Source: Bordetella ansorpii
Lineage (GTDB): Bacteria; Pseudomonadota; Gammaproteobacteria; Burkholderiales; Burkholderiaceae_B
Length of the DNA: 64,000 nucleotides
Assembly: GCF_900078705.1 (NCBI RefSeq)
Contig: NZ_FKIF01000006.1
Coordinates: forward strand, 372,001 to 436,000
Direction of reading: 5' to 3'
A program made the translations under genes and the position numbers. Shown here piece after piece: positions 55,023-63,044 of the stretch. Position 1 is the stretch's first letter. Every line of letters begins with the position of its first letter. The notes below the pieces were generated by a model. That model saw only the letters and a list, made by a program, of their open reading frames with translations, was not told the DNA's origin and made no database searches.

Positions 55023-57791
55023 ATGACCCGCTACTTCGTCCCCATCGTCGTTTTCCTGGCCGGCCTGGCCGTGCTGGGCTGGACCGCCGCCGGCTACGTC
55101 GGCACCAACCCGCTGGCCCTGGCCATCACCTTGCTCATCGGCCTGTTCTACCTGGCTGGCGCGCTCGAACTGCGCCACTACCACGTGGCGACCCGCTCGC
55201 TGGCGCAGGCCGTGTCCGCCCCTCCGCCCGAAGGCACGCTGGACGACTGGCTCGGCCAGTTGCCCGCCAGCCTGCGCAACGCCGTGCGCCTGCGCGTGCA
55301 GGGCATCCGCGCCGGCCTGCCCGCGCCCGCGCTGACCCCCTATCTGGTGGGCCTGCTGGTGCTGCTGGGCATGCTGGGCACCTTCCTGGGCATGGTCGTC
55401 ACCCTGCGCGGCACGGGCGCCGCGCTGCAGACCGCCACCGACCTGCAGGCCATGCGCGCCTCGCTGGCCGCGCCGGTGCAGGGCCTGGGCTTTGCCTTCG
55501 GCACCTCGGTGACCGGCGTGGCCACCTCGGCCATGCTGGGCCTGCTGGCCGCGCTGTGCCGCCGCGAACGCGTGCACGCCGCCCAGGCGCTGGACGCACG
55601 CATCGCCACCAGCCTGCGCATCCATTCCCCGGCGCACCAGCGCGAGCAGGTCGTCACGCTGCTGGAACGCCAGGTCGACGCCGTCCCTGCCATGCTGGAA
55701 CGCCTGCAAGCCCTGGCCGCCGACATGGCCCAGCAGAACCGTGCCTTGCAGGACCGCATCGCGGCCAGCCAGGACAGCGCCCAGGCCCGCGCCGATGCCG
55801 CGCACGACCGCCTGGTCAAGGCCGTGGAGCAAGTGCTGCAAAGCCATACCGCCTCGGGCGGCGAGCTGGTACAGGCACTGGACCGCGCCATGCGGCAGAA
55901 CAGCGCCGCCAGCGAGCGCCTGATGCAGTCCATGGACAAGACCCTGCACGACAACGCCGCCGCGGGCGACCGCCTGGCGCAGTCGCTGGAAAAGGCCCTG
56001 CAGGACAACGTGGCCGCAGGCAACCGCCTGGCCGCCGGCATGGACCGCAGCATGCAGGCGCATGCGAAGGCCATCGAACAGTCGCTGCAGGACAACGCCG
56101 CCACGGGCGACCGGCTGACGCAGGTGCTGGACGAGGCCCTGAAGGCGCACGTGGCCACCGTGGACCGCACGCTGCGGGCGCAGGCCGAGACGCTGGACGC
56201 CGCGCTGCGGAACAACGCCGCCACCGGCGACCGCCTGGCCAAGGTGCTGGATGCCTCGCTGAACGCGCACGCGGACACGGTCGATCAGGCCCTGCAAGCC
56301 CACACCCGGACGCTGGACCAGGCCCTGCACGGCAACGCCGTCACGGGCGAGCAACTGGCCAGGACCCTGGAGCAGGCCCTCGGCGCGCATGCGGGCACCG
56401 TCGAGCAGACGCTGCAATCGCACCGCGCCACGCTGGACCAGGCCCTGCAAGCCAGCGCCGCGGCGGGCGACCGCGTGGCCGAGGCCCTGGGGCAGGCCTT
56501 GCAGGCCCATGCCGGCACGCTCGAACACTCTTTGCAGGAAAGCACCGCCACGGGCAATCGCCTGGCCGACGCGCTGGACCAGGCCCTGCAAGCCCACGCC
56601 AGCACGCTGGACCAGACCCTGCAGGCGCACAACGCCGCCAGCGAGCGCCTGTCGCAAGCCATGGAACGGGCGGTTCAGGAAACCGCCGCCGCCACCGTGC
56701 GCGCGGCGGGCTCGGCCATCCAGCCGGCCGTCGAGGCCACCATGCAGGCCCTGGCGCGCGAGACCGCCACGCTGCACGAGGCCATCGGCCGATCGGCGCA
56801 GCAACAGGTCGACGGCATCGCCGCCCGCCTGGACAGCGCCGCCAGCGCCGTGGCCAGCCAGTGGGACGAAGCCCTGGCGCGCCAACGCCAGGCCGGCGAA
56901 GCCCTGGCCAGCGGCCTGCGTGAAACGCTGGAAACCTTCACCAGCGGCTTCGAATCGCGCCTGGACGGCCTGCTGCGCAACGTCGACGATTCGCATGCGG
57001 CCTTGCAGGCCACGCTGGCCGGGCAGGACGCGCAACGCCTGCAAGCGTGGACGGATACGCTGGGCGCCGTCGCCACCGACCTGCGCGGCGAATGGGCCCT
57101 GTTGGGCGCCCAGGCCGAACGACGCCACCAGTCCCTGGGCGAATCGCTGACCCACACCGCGCGCGAACTGGCCGAACAGACGCAGGCACACGCCCGCGAC
57201 ACGGTCAACGAAGTGGCGCGGCTGGTGGAAGCCGCCGCGCAGGCTCCCAAGGCCGCCGCCGATGCCATCGACGAACTGCGCCGCAGCCTGTCGGAAGCCA
57301 CGGCCCGCGACAACGCCATGTTGGAAGAGCGCGCCCGCCTGCTGCAGACGCTGGACACCCTGCTGGGCGGCCTGACCCATGCCGGCGCCGAGCAGCGCGC
57401 CGCGGTCGAGGCGCTGGTCGCCAGCGCGGGCGAACTGATGGAACGCGCGGGCGAGCGCATGACCGGCCAGGTCGCCGCCGAGACGGGCAAGCTGTCCGAG
57501 GCAGCCGCGCAGGTCACCGGCAGCGCCGTCGAGATGTCCAGCCTGGGCGAAGCCTTCGGCGCCGCGGTGCAGGTGTTCGGCCAGTCCAGCGAACAGCTGA
57601 CCGCCCGCCTGCAAGGCATCGAGACCGCGCTGGACCGCGCCATGACCCGCAGCGATGAGCAACTGGCCTACTACGTCGCCCAGGCCCGCGAAGTCGTGGA
57701 CCTGAGCGTGCTGTCGCAGAAGCAGATCATCGAAGACCTGCGGCAGTTGGCCGCCCGCCAGGCGGCCCCGACGGACGCGGCTGAGCAATGA
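55023..57791 (+). CDS. DUF802 protein: MotA/ZorA-like membrane subunit with very long tail (922 aa)
   Basis: Four membrane helices in the first 190 residues: about 4-22, 28-46, 106-130 (GLLVLLGMLGTFLGMVVTL) and 155-182 (GLGFAFGTSVTGVATSAMLG). The GMLGTFLGM and FGTSVTG segments resemble helices 3 and 4 of MotA/TolQ/ExbB, especially ZorA. The rest is a cytoplasmic, Ala/Leu/Gln-rich coiled-coil tail of over 700 residues, including an ordered repeat array at residues 272-550. The C-terminus carries the conserved DUF802 part (QAREVVDLSVLSQKQIIEDL). Start ATG 55023, ten bases after DUF3348; it overlaps the MotB-like gene by ATGA. The ion and load are unknown. Confidence 0.82.
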   Translation: MTRYFVPIVVFLAGLAVLGWTAAGYVGTNPLALAITLLIGLFYLAGALELRHYHVATRSLAQAVSAPPPEGTLDDWLGQLPASLRNAVRLRVQGIRAGLPAPALTPYLVGLLVLLGMLGTFLGMVVTLRGTGAALQTATDLQAMRASLAAPVQGLGFAFGTSVTGVATSAMLGLLAALCRRERVHAAQALDARIATSLRIHSPAHQREQVVTLLERQVDAVPAMLERLQALAADMAQQNRALQDRIAASQDSAQARADAAHDRLVKAVEQVLQSHTASGGELVQALDRAMRQNSAASERLMQSMDKTLHDNAAAGDRLAQSLEKALQDNVAAGNRLAAGMDRSMQAHAKAIEQSLQDNAATGDRLTQVLDEALKAHVATVDRTLRAQAETLDAALRNNAATGDRLAKVLDASLNAHADTVDQALQAHTRTLDQALHGNAVTGEQLARTLEQALGAHAGTVEQTLQSHRATLDQALQASAAAGDRVAEALGQALQAHAGTLEHSLQESTATGNRLADALDQALQAHASTLDQTLQAHNAASERLSQAMERAVQETAAATVRAAGSAIQPAVEATMQALARETATLHEAIGRSAQQQVDGIAARLDSAASAVASQWDEALARQRQAGEALASGLRETLETFTSGFESRLDGLLRNVDDSHAALQATLAGQDAQRLQAWTDTLGAVATDLRGEWALLGAQAERRHQSLGESLTHTARELAEQTQAHARDTVNEVARLVEAAAQAPKAAADAIDELRRSLSEATARDNAMLEERARLLQTLDTLLGGLTHAGAEQRAAVEALVASAGELMERAGERMTGQVAAETGKLSEAAAQVTGSAVEMSSLGEAFGAAVQVFGQSSEQLTARLQGIETALDRAMTRSDEQLAYYVAQAREVVDLSVLSQKQIIEDLRQLAARQAAPTDAAEQ
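55836..56672 (+). repeat. Coiled-coil repeat array in the DUF802 tail, 18 + 11n residues
   Basis: Residues 272-550 of the DUF802 protein divide without remainder into ten units. Each opens with an 18-residue core like LQDNAATGDRLTQVLDEA. The core may be followed by one or two 11-residue blocks like LQAHTRTLDQA. Unit lengths in order are 18, 18, 18, 29, 40, 40, 40, 29, 29, 18. Eleven-residue (hendecad) and 18-residue (7+11) periods both suit long parallel coiled coils. The DNA is correspondingly repetitive. Confidence 0.78.
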
Positions 57792-58570
57792 AAGACGAGT
57801 TCGACACCGACCTGGAATCCACGGCGCCCGTCTGGGCCGTCTTCGGCGACCTGATGTCGGTGCTGCTGGGCGCCTTCGTGCTGATCCTGGTCGGCGTGGT
57901 CGGCATGCAGCTGGACCTGACGGCCAGGCTGCAAGACGCCTCCACCAAACTTGAAGAAGCCGTCAAGCAGGGCCACGCGGAAACGCAGCGCCGCGAGGCC
58001 CTGGAAAATGCCCTGGCCGGCCCCGTGGCGTCCGGCCGCGTCACGCTGGTCAACGGCCGCATCGGCATCAACGGCAACGTGCTGTTCGCGCTGAACTCCG
58101 ATCAACTGCAACCCGAGGGCCGCGACCTGCTGCGCAGCCTGGCCGGCCCGCTGACCGCCTATCTGCGCGACCGCGACGAGATGCTGATGGTCAGCGGCTT
58201 CACCGATGACCGCCCCATTCACGACAACAACCGCCGCTTCGCCGACAACTGGGAACTATCGGCGCAGCGCGCGCTGACGGTGACGCGCGTGCTGATCGAG
58301 GAAGGCATTCCTCCTTCGTCCGTCTTCTCGGCCGCATTCGGTTCGCAGCAGCCCGCCGCCTCCAACGACGATGCCGACGGCCGCGCGAGGAACCGCCGCG
58401 TCGAGATCGCGCCGGTGCGCAAGCCCGATGCCACGTCGGGGCATGGCGCGGGAGCCGGCCTCGCGCCCACGCCATCGTCATCACAGGCGCCCGCAGCGAC
58501 CATCGGGCAGAAGCTTGCCGCGCCCGGACCCGGCCAGACCGCGGCGCCTGACGTGCCGAAGGCTCCATGA
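57788..58570 (+). CDS. OmpA-family MotB/ZorB-like protein (260 aa)
   Basis: A single membrane helix near the N-terminus (APVWAVFGDLMSVLLGAFVLI, landmark) carries an Asp in FGDLM at the position of the MotB/ZorB ion-binding Asp. A short coiled coil (about 45-75) is followed by a periplasmic OmpA peptidoglycan-binding domain (about 95-200: LFALNSDQLQPEGRDLL, VSGFTDDRPI, WELSAQRALTVTRVLIEEGI, GRARNRRVEI). The Pro/Ala/Gln-rich tail of about 55 residues is disordered. Encoded directly after the MotA-like DUF802 protein with a 4-base overlap, exactly as MotA-MotB or ZorA-ZorB pairs are. A static peptidoglycan-bound stator role is inferred. Confidence 0.85.
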   Translation: MKDEFDTDLESTAPVWAVFGDLMSVLLGAFVLILVGVVGMQLDLTARLQDASTKLEEAVKQGHAETQRREALENALAGPVASGRVTLVNGRIGINGNVLFALNSDQLQPEGRDLLRSLAGPLTAYLRDRDEMLMVSGFTDDRPIHDNNRRFADNWELSAQRALTVTRVLIEEGIPPSSVFSAAFGSQQPAASNDDADGRARNRRVEIAPVRKPDATSGHGAGAGLAPTPSSSQAPAATIGQKLAAPGPGQTAAPDVPKAP

Positions 58571-59319
58571 CCACGGCCCAGGCCACGCTGCGAGCCTGGC
58601 GCGAAGGCGGCCTGGACCGCCGGGACCCGGTACGCTTTCGACTGATCGAAGTGCTGGCGCAGCGCGCCGAGGGCTATTGCGGGGCGGCTCGGAAAGTGCT
58701 GGATGAACGCGTTGCCACATTGATCGCGGCCTACGTGAAAGCGTATGGCGAATCGCATCGAGCCGAGCTTGCCAGCACCGTCCCCCAGGAAGACGAGGCG
58801 GCCTCCGAACATAGCCAGGCGGTCCATGCAGACCAGGCCCTGTCGTCCGGACAGGCCACTTCTGATGCGCTTCAAGCGGCACGGAAGCCGGACGCCCAAG
58901 AACACGGCGCCTCCGTGCAGGACCAGACCCTGTCCGCCTTGACGGCCTATCTGCGCGGCCGCCCCCGCGACAGCCAGCAAGGCGACGCCAAGCCCGGTCA
59001 GGCACACCAGGACGCCTATCCCGAACTCGCGGCCCTGGACGACTTCCGCGCCATCTGGGAACACCTGCGCACCGACAGACAGGTGCGGGAATCCCTGCGG
59101 CAGGTTCCCGGTGAGAACGCCGGCCCGCTGAACGCCGGCAACATCGTGCATCGCTCGCTCTCGCTGATGCGCACCGTGTCGCCCGAGTACCTGCGCCAGT
59201 TCATGACTTATCTGGACAGCCTGGCGGCACTGGAGCGGCTGTGCCAGGCCGGCGACCCCGCGGGCCTGCTGGTGGCGAAGCTGGACGGCAATCGCAAGGG
59301 TGGCCGCAAGGCTCGCTGA
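58567..59319 (+). CDS. DUF2894 family protein (250 aa)
   Basis: Last gene of the four-gene unit, ATGA-overlapping the MotB-like gene. The N-terminal helical domain fits DUF2894 (TLRAWREGGLDRRDPVRFRL, landmark, then CGAARKVLDERVATLIAAYV). The middle (about 75-115) is low-complexity, and the C-terminal helical part reads FRAIWEHLRTDRQVRESLRQ then VHRSLSLMRTVSPEYLRQFM, ending in a basic tail RKGGRKAR. No membrane segment or known catalytic motif. Cytoplasmic partner of the motor-like complex by context; function unknown. Confidence 0.8.
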   Translation: MTTAQATLRAWREGGLDRRDPVRFRLIEVLAQRAEGYCGAARKVLDERVATLIAAYVKAYGESHRAELASTVPQEDEAASEHSQAVHADQALSSGQATSDALQAARKPDAQEHGASVQDQTLSALTAYLRGRPRDSQQGDAKPGQAHQDAYPELAALDDFRAIWEHLRTDRQVRESLRQVPGENAGPLNAGNIVHRSLSLMRTVSPEYLRQFMTYLDSLAALERLCQAGDPAGLLVAKLDGNRKGGRKAR

Positions 59320-59376
59320 CGCGCACGGCCACGGGACCTGCGCCGCACGAACGTGCCTGCCCAGCCGCCATGCCCA

Positions 59377-59715
59377 TCAGGACGAACACTTGCCGCGGCG
59401 CGAAGCGGTGCCCGGCGAGCAGCGCTTGCCAGGCGGCTCGGCCAGCCACAGGTCCGCGCCCGTCATGGTGTGGCGCAGATTCATGATCTGGCCGCTTTCC
59501 ACCAGGCGTTCGAGCGTATCGTAGACATGCGGTCCTTGCCCGGGGTCCATGGAGTCGCTGACCGGCGTGGCCCTGGCCTGCGCGGCGCCCGCGCAAGGCA
59601 GGCCGGACAGCGGTGCGCGCGTATCGCTCCATTGGGATTGCTCCGCCGTGCCCGCCTGCGCATGGCCTGCCACGACCAACATGGTGCCCAGGATGGCGCC
59701 CGTGATTGTCCGCAT
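59377..59715 (-). CDS. Small secreted protein of unknown function (112 aa)
   Basis: A signal peptide (MRTITGAILGTMLVVAGHAQA) followed by about 91 mature residues with three Cys (LPCAG, KRCSPG, GKCSS). The conserved-looking middle reads PHVYDTLERLVESGQIMNLR. I know no family for it. The ATG at 59715 is preceded by GGAGG at suitable spacing; the open frame continues 41 codons upstream without a better start. It is downstream of the NtrC-like regulator on the same strand, separated by about 205 bases, and a GATACGTATC palindrome (59733-59742) lies 17 bases before its start. Confidence 0.65.
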   Translation of the reverse strand: MRTITGAILGTMLVVAGHAQAGTAEQSQWSDTRAPLSGLPCAGAAQARATPVSDSMDPGQGPHVYDTLERLVESGQIMNLRHTMTGADLWLAEPPGKRCSPGTASRRGKCSS

Positions 59716-59920
59716 GTTTTTCCTCCCCACTCGATACGTATCCAATGCCAGACTGGCTCTCGCCCCGATTCTGGCCCATGCCCGGCCGAATAGCCAGTAC
59801 GGCGTGACAAGATGTGCCGTCCTGGCCATGGCCGCCATCGCGCCGGCCCGGCGATGCCGCTACGTTTGCGAACATCTTGGCCGCGCCTTTTCCCGGCGCG
59901 CGAACCGGCGCCGCCCCGCT

Positions 59921-61249
59921 TCAACCCTCCTGTTGCCCGCGCGCCTGGCGGATCTTCTTCCACAAGGTGGTGCGGGAGATGCCCAGCCGCTTGGCCGCGT
60001 GCCCGAGATGCCCGCCCGACTCCGAGATCGCACGCTGGATGCCCCGCCATTCGGCATCCTGGCGCACGGCGGCCAGATCCTCCGTGCCGGTATCCCGCAG
60101 GCGCCGCTCGGGAAACAGATCCGGGGCATCCAGGAGCGGCGCATCGCTCATGACAGCGGCGCGCGCCACGCGATTCTTCAGTTCGCGCACGTTGCCGGGC
60201 CAGTCATACTCGGCCAGCGCGGCCAGGGCGGCGCCGGTATATCCCGATGCGCGCGTACGGCCCGAGACGCGCTGCTCCCGCAGGAACCGGTCCGCCAGGA
60301 CCGGTATGTCGTCGAGGCGTTCGCGCAATGCGGGCAGGATGATCCGGCCCGCCGCCAGGCGGTAATAGAGATCGGCGCGGAAACGGCCCTGCGCCACGGC
60401 GGCGTCCAGATCCGCATTGGTGCTGGCGACCACCCGGCAATCGACGGGCAGCGCGGCCGGCGCCCCCACGGGACGATAGCCTGCGCTCTCCAGCACGCGC
60501 AGCAGCAGCGATTGCGCCCTGGGCGGCAGCTCGCCGACCTCGTCCAGGTACAGCGTACCGCCGGCGGCCTGCGCGAATACGCCGTCGCGCGCGGCGGCCG
60601 GGGCGCCCAGCGCGCCCCTCACATGGCCGAACCATTGCGTCTCGGCCAGCGCATCGTTCAGTTCCGCGCCATTGATCGCCACAAACGGGCCGCCGCCTCT
60701 CGGCGACTTCGCGTGCATGTAGCGCGCGGCCAGATCCTTGCCAACGCCCGTCTCGCCCTCCAGCAATACGTGCATGTCCGCGCCCGCCAGTCGCTCGATG
60801 GCATTCGCGGTGCCGGCGGTCCGCAGGCTCGACGCGAAGGGATTGTCCTGTACGGCCGCTGGGCGCTCGGGATCGCCGAACCGGTCGACCGCCAGACGGA
60901 TACGCGCCACCAGCGCGTCGGCATCGTAGGGCTTGGTCAGGTAATCGTTCGCGCCGGCGGCCACCAGCCGCACCGCCTGGGCAATGTCGCCGTACGCCGT
61001 GGCGAAGACCACCGTGGTGCGCGACAGGTAGGGAATCAGCCGTCGATACAGGTCTTCGCCCGAGCCGTCCGGCAGCCGGATGTCGGCCAGCACGAAAGCG
61101 GGATGCAGGCGGGTGCGGCGCAGCAGCTCGATCGCCTGGGCGCAGTTCAATACCCATTGGACCGAGATGTCCTCGAGCTCCAGGCGCTGGCGCAAGGCGC
61201 CGCCCAGTACGGCGTCGTCCTCGATCAGCAGCACGTCCGAATACGTCAT
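59921..61249 (-). CDS. NtrC-family response regulator with non-canonical GAFTGA loop (442 aa)
   Basis: Receiver domain (about 5-120: VLLIEDDAVLGG, acceptor Asp in VLADIRLPDG near residue 54), AAA+ domain (about 140-365) and a Fis-type helix-turn-helix (LGHAAKRLGISRTTLWKKIR). Walker A GETGVGKDL, Walker B GGTLYLDEVGEL and the sensor region YDWPGNVRELKN are intact. The loop that contacts sigma-54, normally GAFTGA, reads GALGAP in FGHVRGALGAPAAARDG, so sigma-54 activation is doubtful. MTYSDVLLIEDD starts at 61249, overlapping the kinase stop by four bases. Likely controls the divergent tct genes. Confidence 0.88.
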   Translation of the reverse strand: MTYSDVLLIEDDAVLGGALRQRLELEDISVQWVLNCAQAIELLRRTRLHPAFVLADIRLPDGSGEDLYRRLIPYLSRTTVVFATAYGDIAQAVRLVAAGANDYLTKPYDADALVARIRLAVDRFGDPERPAAVQDNPFASSLRTAGTANAIERLAGADMHVLLEGETGVGKDLAARYMHAKSPRGGGPFVAINGAELNDALAETQWFGHVRGALGAPAAARDGVFAQAAGGTLYLDEVGELPPRAQSLLLRVLESAGYRPVGAPAALPVDCRVVASTNADLDAAVAQGRFRADLYYRLAAGRIILPALRERLDDIPVLADRFLREQRVSGRTRASGYTGAALAALAEYDWPGNVRELKNRVARAAVMSDAPLLDAPDLFPERRLRDTGTEDLAAVRQDAEWRGIQRAISESGGHLGHAAKRLGISRTTLWKKIRQARGQQEG

Positions 61250-62739
61250 GAATGCAACTCCGTCCGCCAATACGGCAGCCAAACCGAAATGCGCGTGCCC
61301 ATGCCGGCGCCGCCGCCCAGTTTCAAGCCGCCGCCCAGGCCGCCAAGCAGATCACGCACGATGCCCAGCCCCATGCGCTGGCCGGCGGACGCCTGGCTCC
61401 AGGCTGCCGCCTGGCCGCGCAACACGGCATGCGCGGCCTCGGGCAAGCCCTGGCCCTGGTCGCATACGTGGATCGCCAGGGCGCGAGGCCCCGCATGCGC
61501 GCGCACGCCCACGACAGCGCCATCCGGAGACGCCGCCACGGCATTCAGCACGAGGTTGAGCAACAGTTGCCGCACGGGCGCCGCTGGCAACATGGCGGCC
61601 TCCTGCGGCGGCCACGCGCTGTCGACGCGCACGGACACCGCCTTGCGGCTGGCTTGCGCGGACACGAGCAGCCGCACGTCCTCGATGTCCGCCGCGCTCA
61701 GGGGCTGCCAGCCATCGCCGGGCCGGAAGGTGCGCAGGCTGGCATCCACGACGGCCTGCAACGCATCCACGCCACGCTCGACGAACGCCAGCGACTCGTG
61801 CCTGGCGTGCGGGCGGTCGCCGAACTGCCGCAACGTCTGCAACGCCGTACGCATGCCGCCCAGGGGGTTGCGGATCTCGTGGGCCAGCGCCGCCGACATC
61901 CGCCCCAACAGCGCCTCGCGTTCGATCCGGGCCTGCCGGCCAGCCAGGGCCTCGCGCTCCTGCACGCCCTGGACCATCCAGTTGTAGGCGGCCAGCAGAT
62001 CGGCCACTTCGGGATCGTGCGCGAACGTCTCGGGCCCCAGTTGCCGGGGCTGCTCGCGCCGCGCCGCGCGCAGCCGCTGCGTCAACAGCATGATCGGGCG
62101 CTGCAATCGCCGCGCAAGCACGAAGCCCAGCCCCGCGCCCGCCAGGCTGATGGCCAGGCCGACCAGCACGAGCTCGATCGCCAGTTCGCGGCGCTGGCGC
62201 AGGAAATCGCCCACGTCCAGATTGGCGATGACCGTACCCAATTCCGGATGATCCTGGTCCAACGCGCGCCACGTCCAGACGCCATCGGCGTGCTCGCTCA
62301 GCACGGCCCCGCCGGAAGCCGCCCCCAGCGTGGCGGCGTAGGGAATGGACTCGACCTCGGGATACCGTGCCACCAGGCCCAGCGCCTGGCCGTCGTTGCC
62401 GACAACCGCCAGCGTGCGGTCGACGACCCCGACGTGCGTATCCAGGGCGCGCTCGAGCACGTCGGCGATCTGGGCACGATCCCCCGCGCGTACCGCGGGC
62501 AGCACGGCGGCCGACAGGCCATCCAGATAGACCTGTCCCATATCCGCGATCTGCTTGTCGAACTGGCGCGACAGGCCGTGCAGCGCCAGCGAGATCAGCG
62601 CACCGGCAATGGCCAGGAACAAGGCGGCCACGGCCAGGGGAATACGTACGGTCAGCGGCAGGCGGCCCAGGCGGATCACGGCGATATCCAACGACAAAAC
62701 CCTCCGATTATGCCCGCGCGCGAGGCGAGCCGGATGCAT
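61246..62739 (-). CDS. Sensor histidine kinase of the tct two-component system (about 497 aa)
   Basis: Membrane kinase: helix 1 (RIPLAVAALFLAIAGALISLA), a periplasmic domain of about 130 residues (DTHVGVVDRTLAVVGNDGQ), helix 2 (VLVGLAISLAGAGLGFVLA) with a HAMP region, dimerisation domain with His in ALAHEIRNPLGGM, and an ATPase domain (LLLNLVLNAVAASPDG, CDQGQGLPEAAH, MGLGIVRDLLGGL). It overlaps the regulator gene by ATGA. The start is uncertain: the frame is open to 62802. I use the ATG at 62739, but a TTG at 62691 has GGAGG nine bases upstream and may be the real one. Probable signal: a carboxylate, by context with tctBA. Confidence 0.85.
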   Translation of the reverse strand: MHPARLARGHNRRVLSLDIAVIRLGRLPLTVRIPLAVAALFLAIAGALISLALHGLSRQFDKQIADMGQVYLDGLSAAVLPAVRAGDRAQIADVLERALDTHVGVVDRTLAVVGNDGQALGLVARYPEVESIPYAATLGAASGGAVLSEHADGVWTWRALDQDHPELGTVIANLDVGDFLRQRRELAIELVLVGLAISLAGAGLGFVLARRLQRPIMLLTQRLRAARREQPRQLGPETFAHDPEVADLLAAYNWMVQGVQEREALAGRQARIEREALLGRMSAALAHEIRNPLGGMRTALQTLRQFGDRPHARHESLAFVERGVDALQAVVDASLRTFRPGDGWQPLSAADIEDVRLLVSAQASRKAVSVRVDSAWPPQEAAMLPAAPVRQLLLNLVLNAVAASPDGAVVGVRAHAGPRALAIHVCDQGQGLPEAAHAVLRGQAAAWSQASAGQRMGLGIVRDLLGGLGGGLKLGGGAGMGTRISVWLPYWRTELHS

Positions 62740-62835
62740 GGATTTTTTGCAAGCGATGGAAAACGGATGCGGACCAGACAAGAATCGTGCCGGCTCACGC
62801 ATCGTCGGGCGCCTGCCGGCGCGGCCATCGACAAA

Positions 62836-62853
62836 TGTCCGGATTCGCGGACA
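62836..62853. promoter_or_regulatory. Dyad TGTCCG-N6-CGGACA upstream of tctB
   Basis: TGTCCG (62836-62841) and CGGACA (62848-62853) are exact inverted copies around GATTCG. About 190 bases upstream of the tctB start and near the kinase start, the usual distance for an NtrC-type enhancer or a site controlling the regulator operon. Confidence 0.4.
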
Positions 62854-62861
62854 GGCCCGCC

Positions 62862-62884
62862 GTGAACATGTTCACTTTCATGAA
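62862..62884. promoter_or_regulatory. Perfect 14-base palindrome followed by a second palindrome
   Basis: GTGAACATGTTCAC (62862-62875) is a perfect palindrome. One base later TTCATGAA (62877-62884) is another, sharing the half TGAAC with the first. The centres are about 12 bases apart, close to one DNA turn, so two dimers could bind side by side. A binding site of the adjacent NtrC-like regulator, or of another dimeric protein, is likely. Confidence 0.5.
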
Positions 62885-63044
62885 CACCACCGCAAGCCGC
62901 GGGCGCCGGACCTGGTAGTTACCCGGCCTTCGCGCCCCGCCCCCCGAAAGCAGATTGCAAGCCCCCCTTCTTACAGTGCCCGCTCTTCCCGCCGGCGTTC
63001 CGGACGGGGCACGGCGATCGATTCCACCAAAGGGGGCAAACACG

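Larger units (their letters stand above)
62740..63044. other. Roughly 305-base divergent region between kinase and tctB
   Basis: No gene is supported. It holds three symmetrical sequences (listed separately), a GC-rich stretch around 62920-62970, and AGGGGG as ribosome site for tctB at 63031-63036. I searched by eye for a sigma-54 promoter (GG, ten bases, GC) upstream of tctB and found none. No strong sigma70 pair is obvious either. Confidence 0.5.

Noticed and set aside
54245-59319. Calling the DUF802/OmpA operon a Zorya defence system
   Set aside because: No ZorC, ZorD helicase/nuclease or ZorE gene is present, and the neighbours are not defence genes. Only the ZorAB-like membrane arrangement is shared.
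59733-59742. Palindrome GATACGTATC before the small secreted protein gene
   Set aside because: Ten-base palindromes occur by chance in 64 kb and no promoter elements could be fixed around it, so it is mentioned but not called as an operator.
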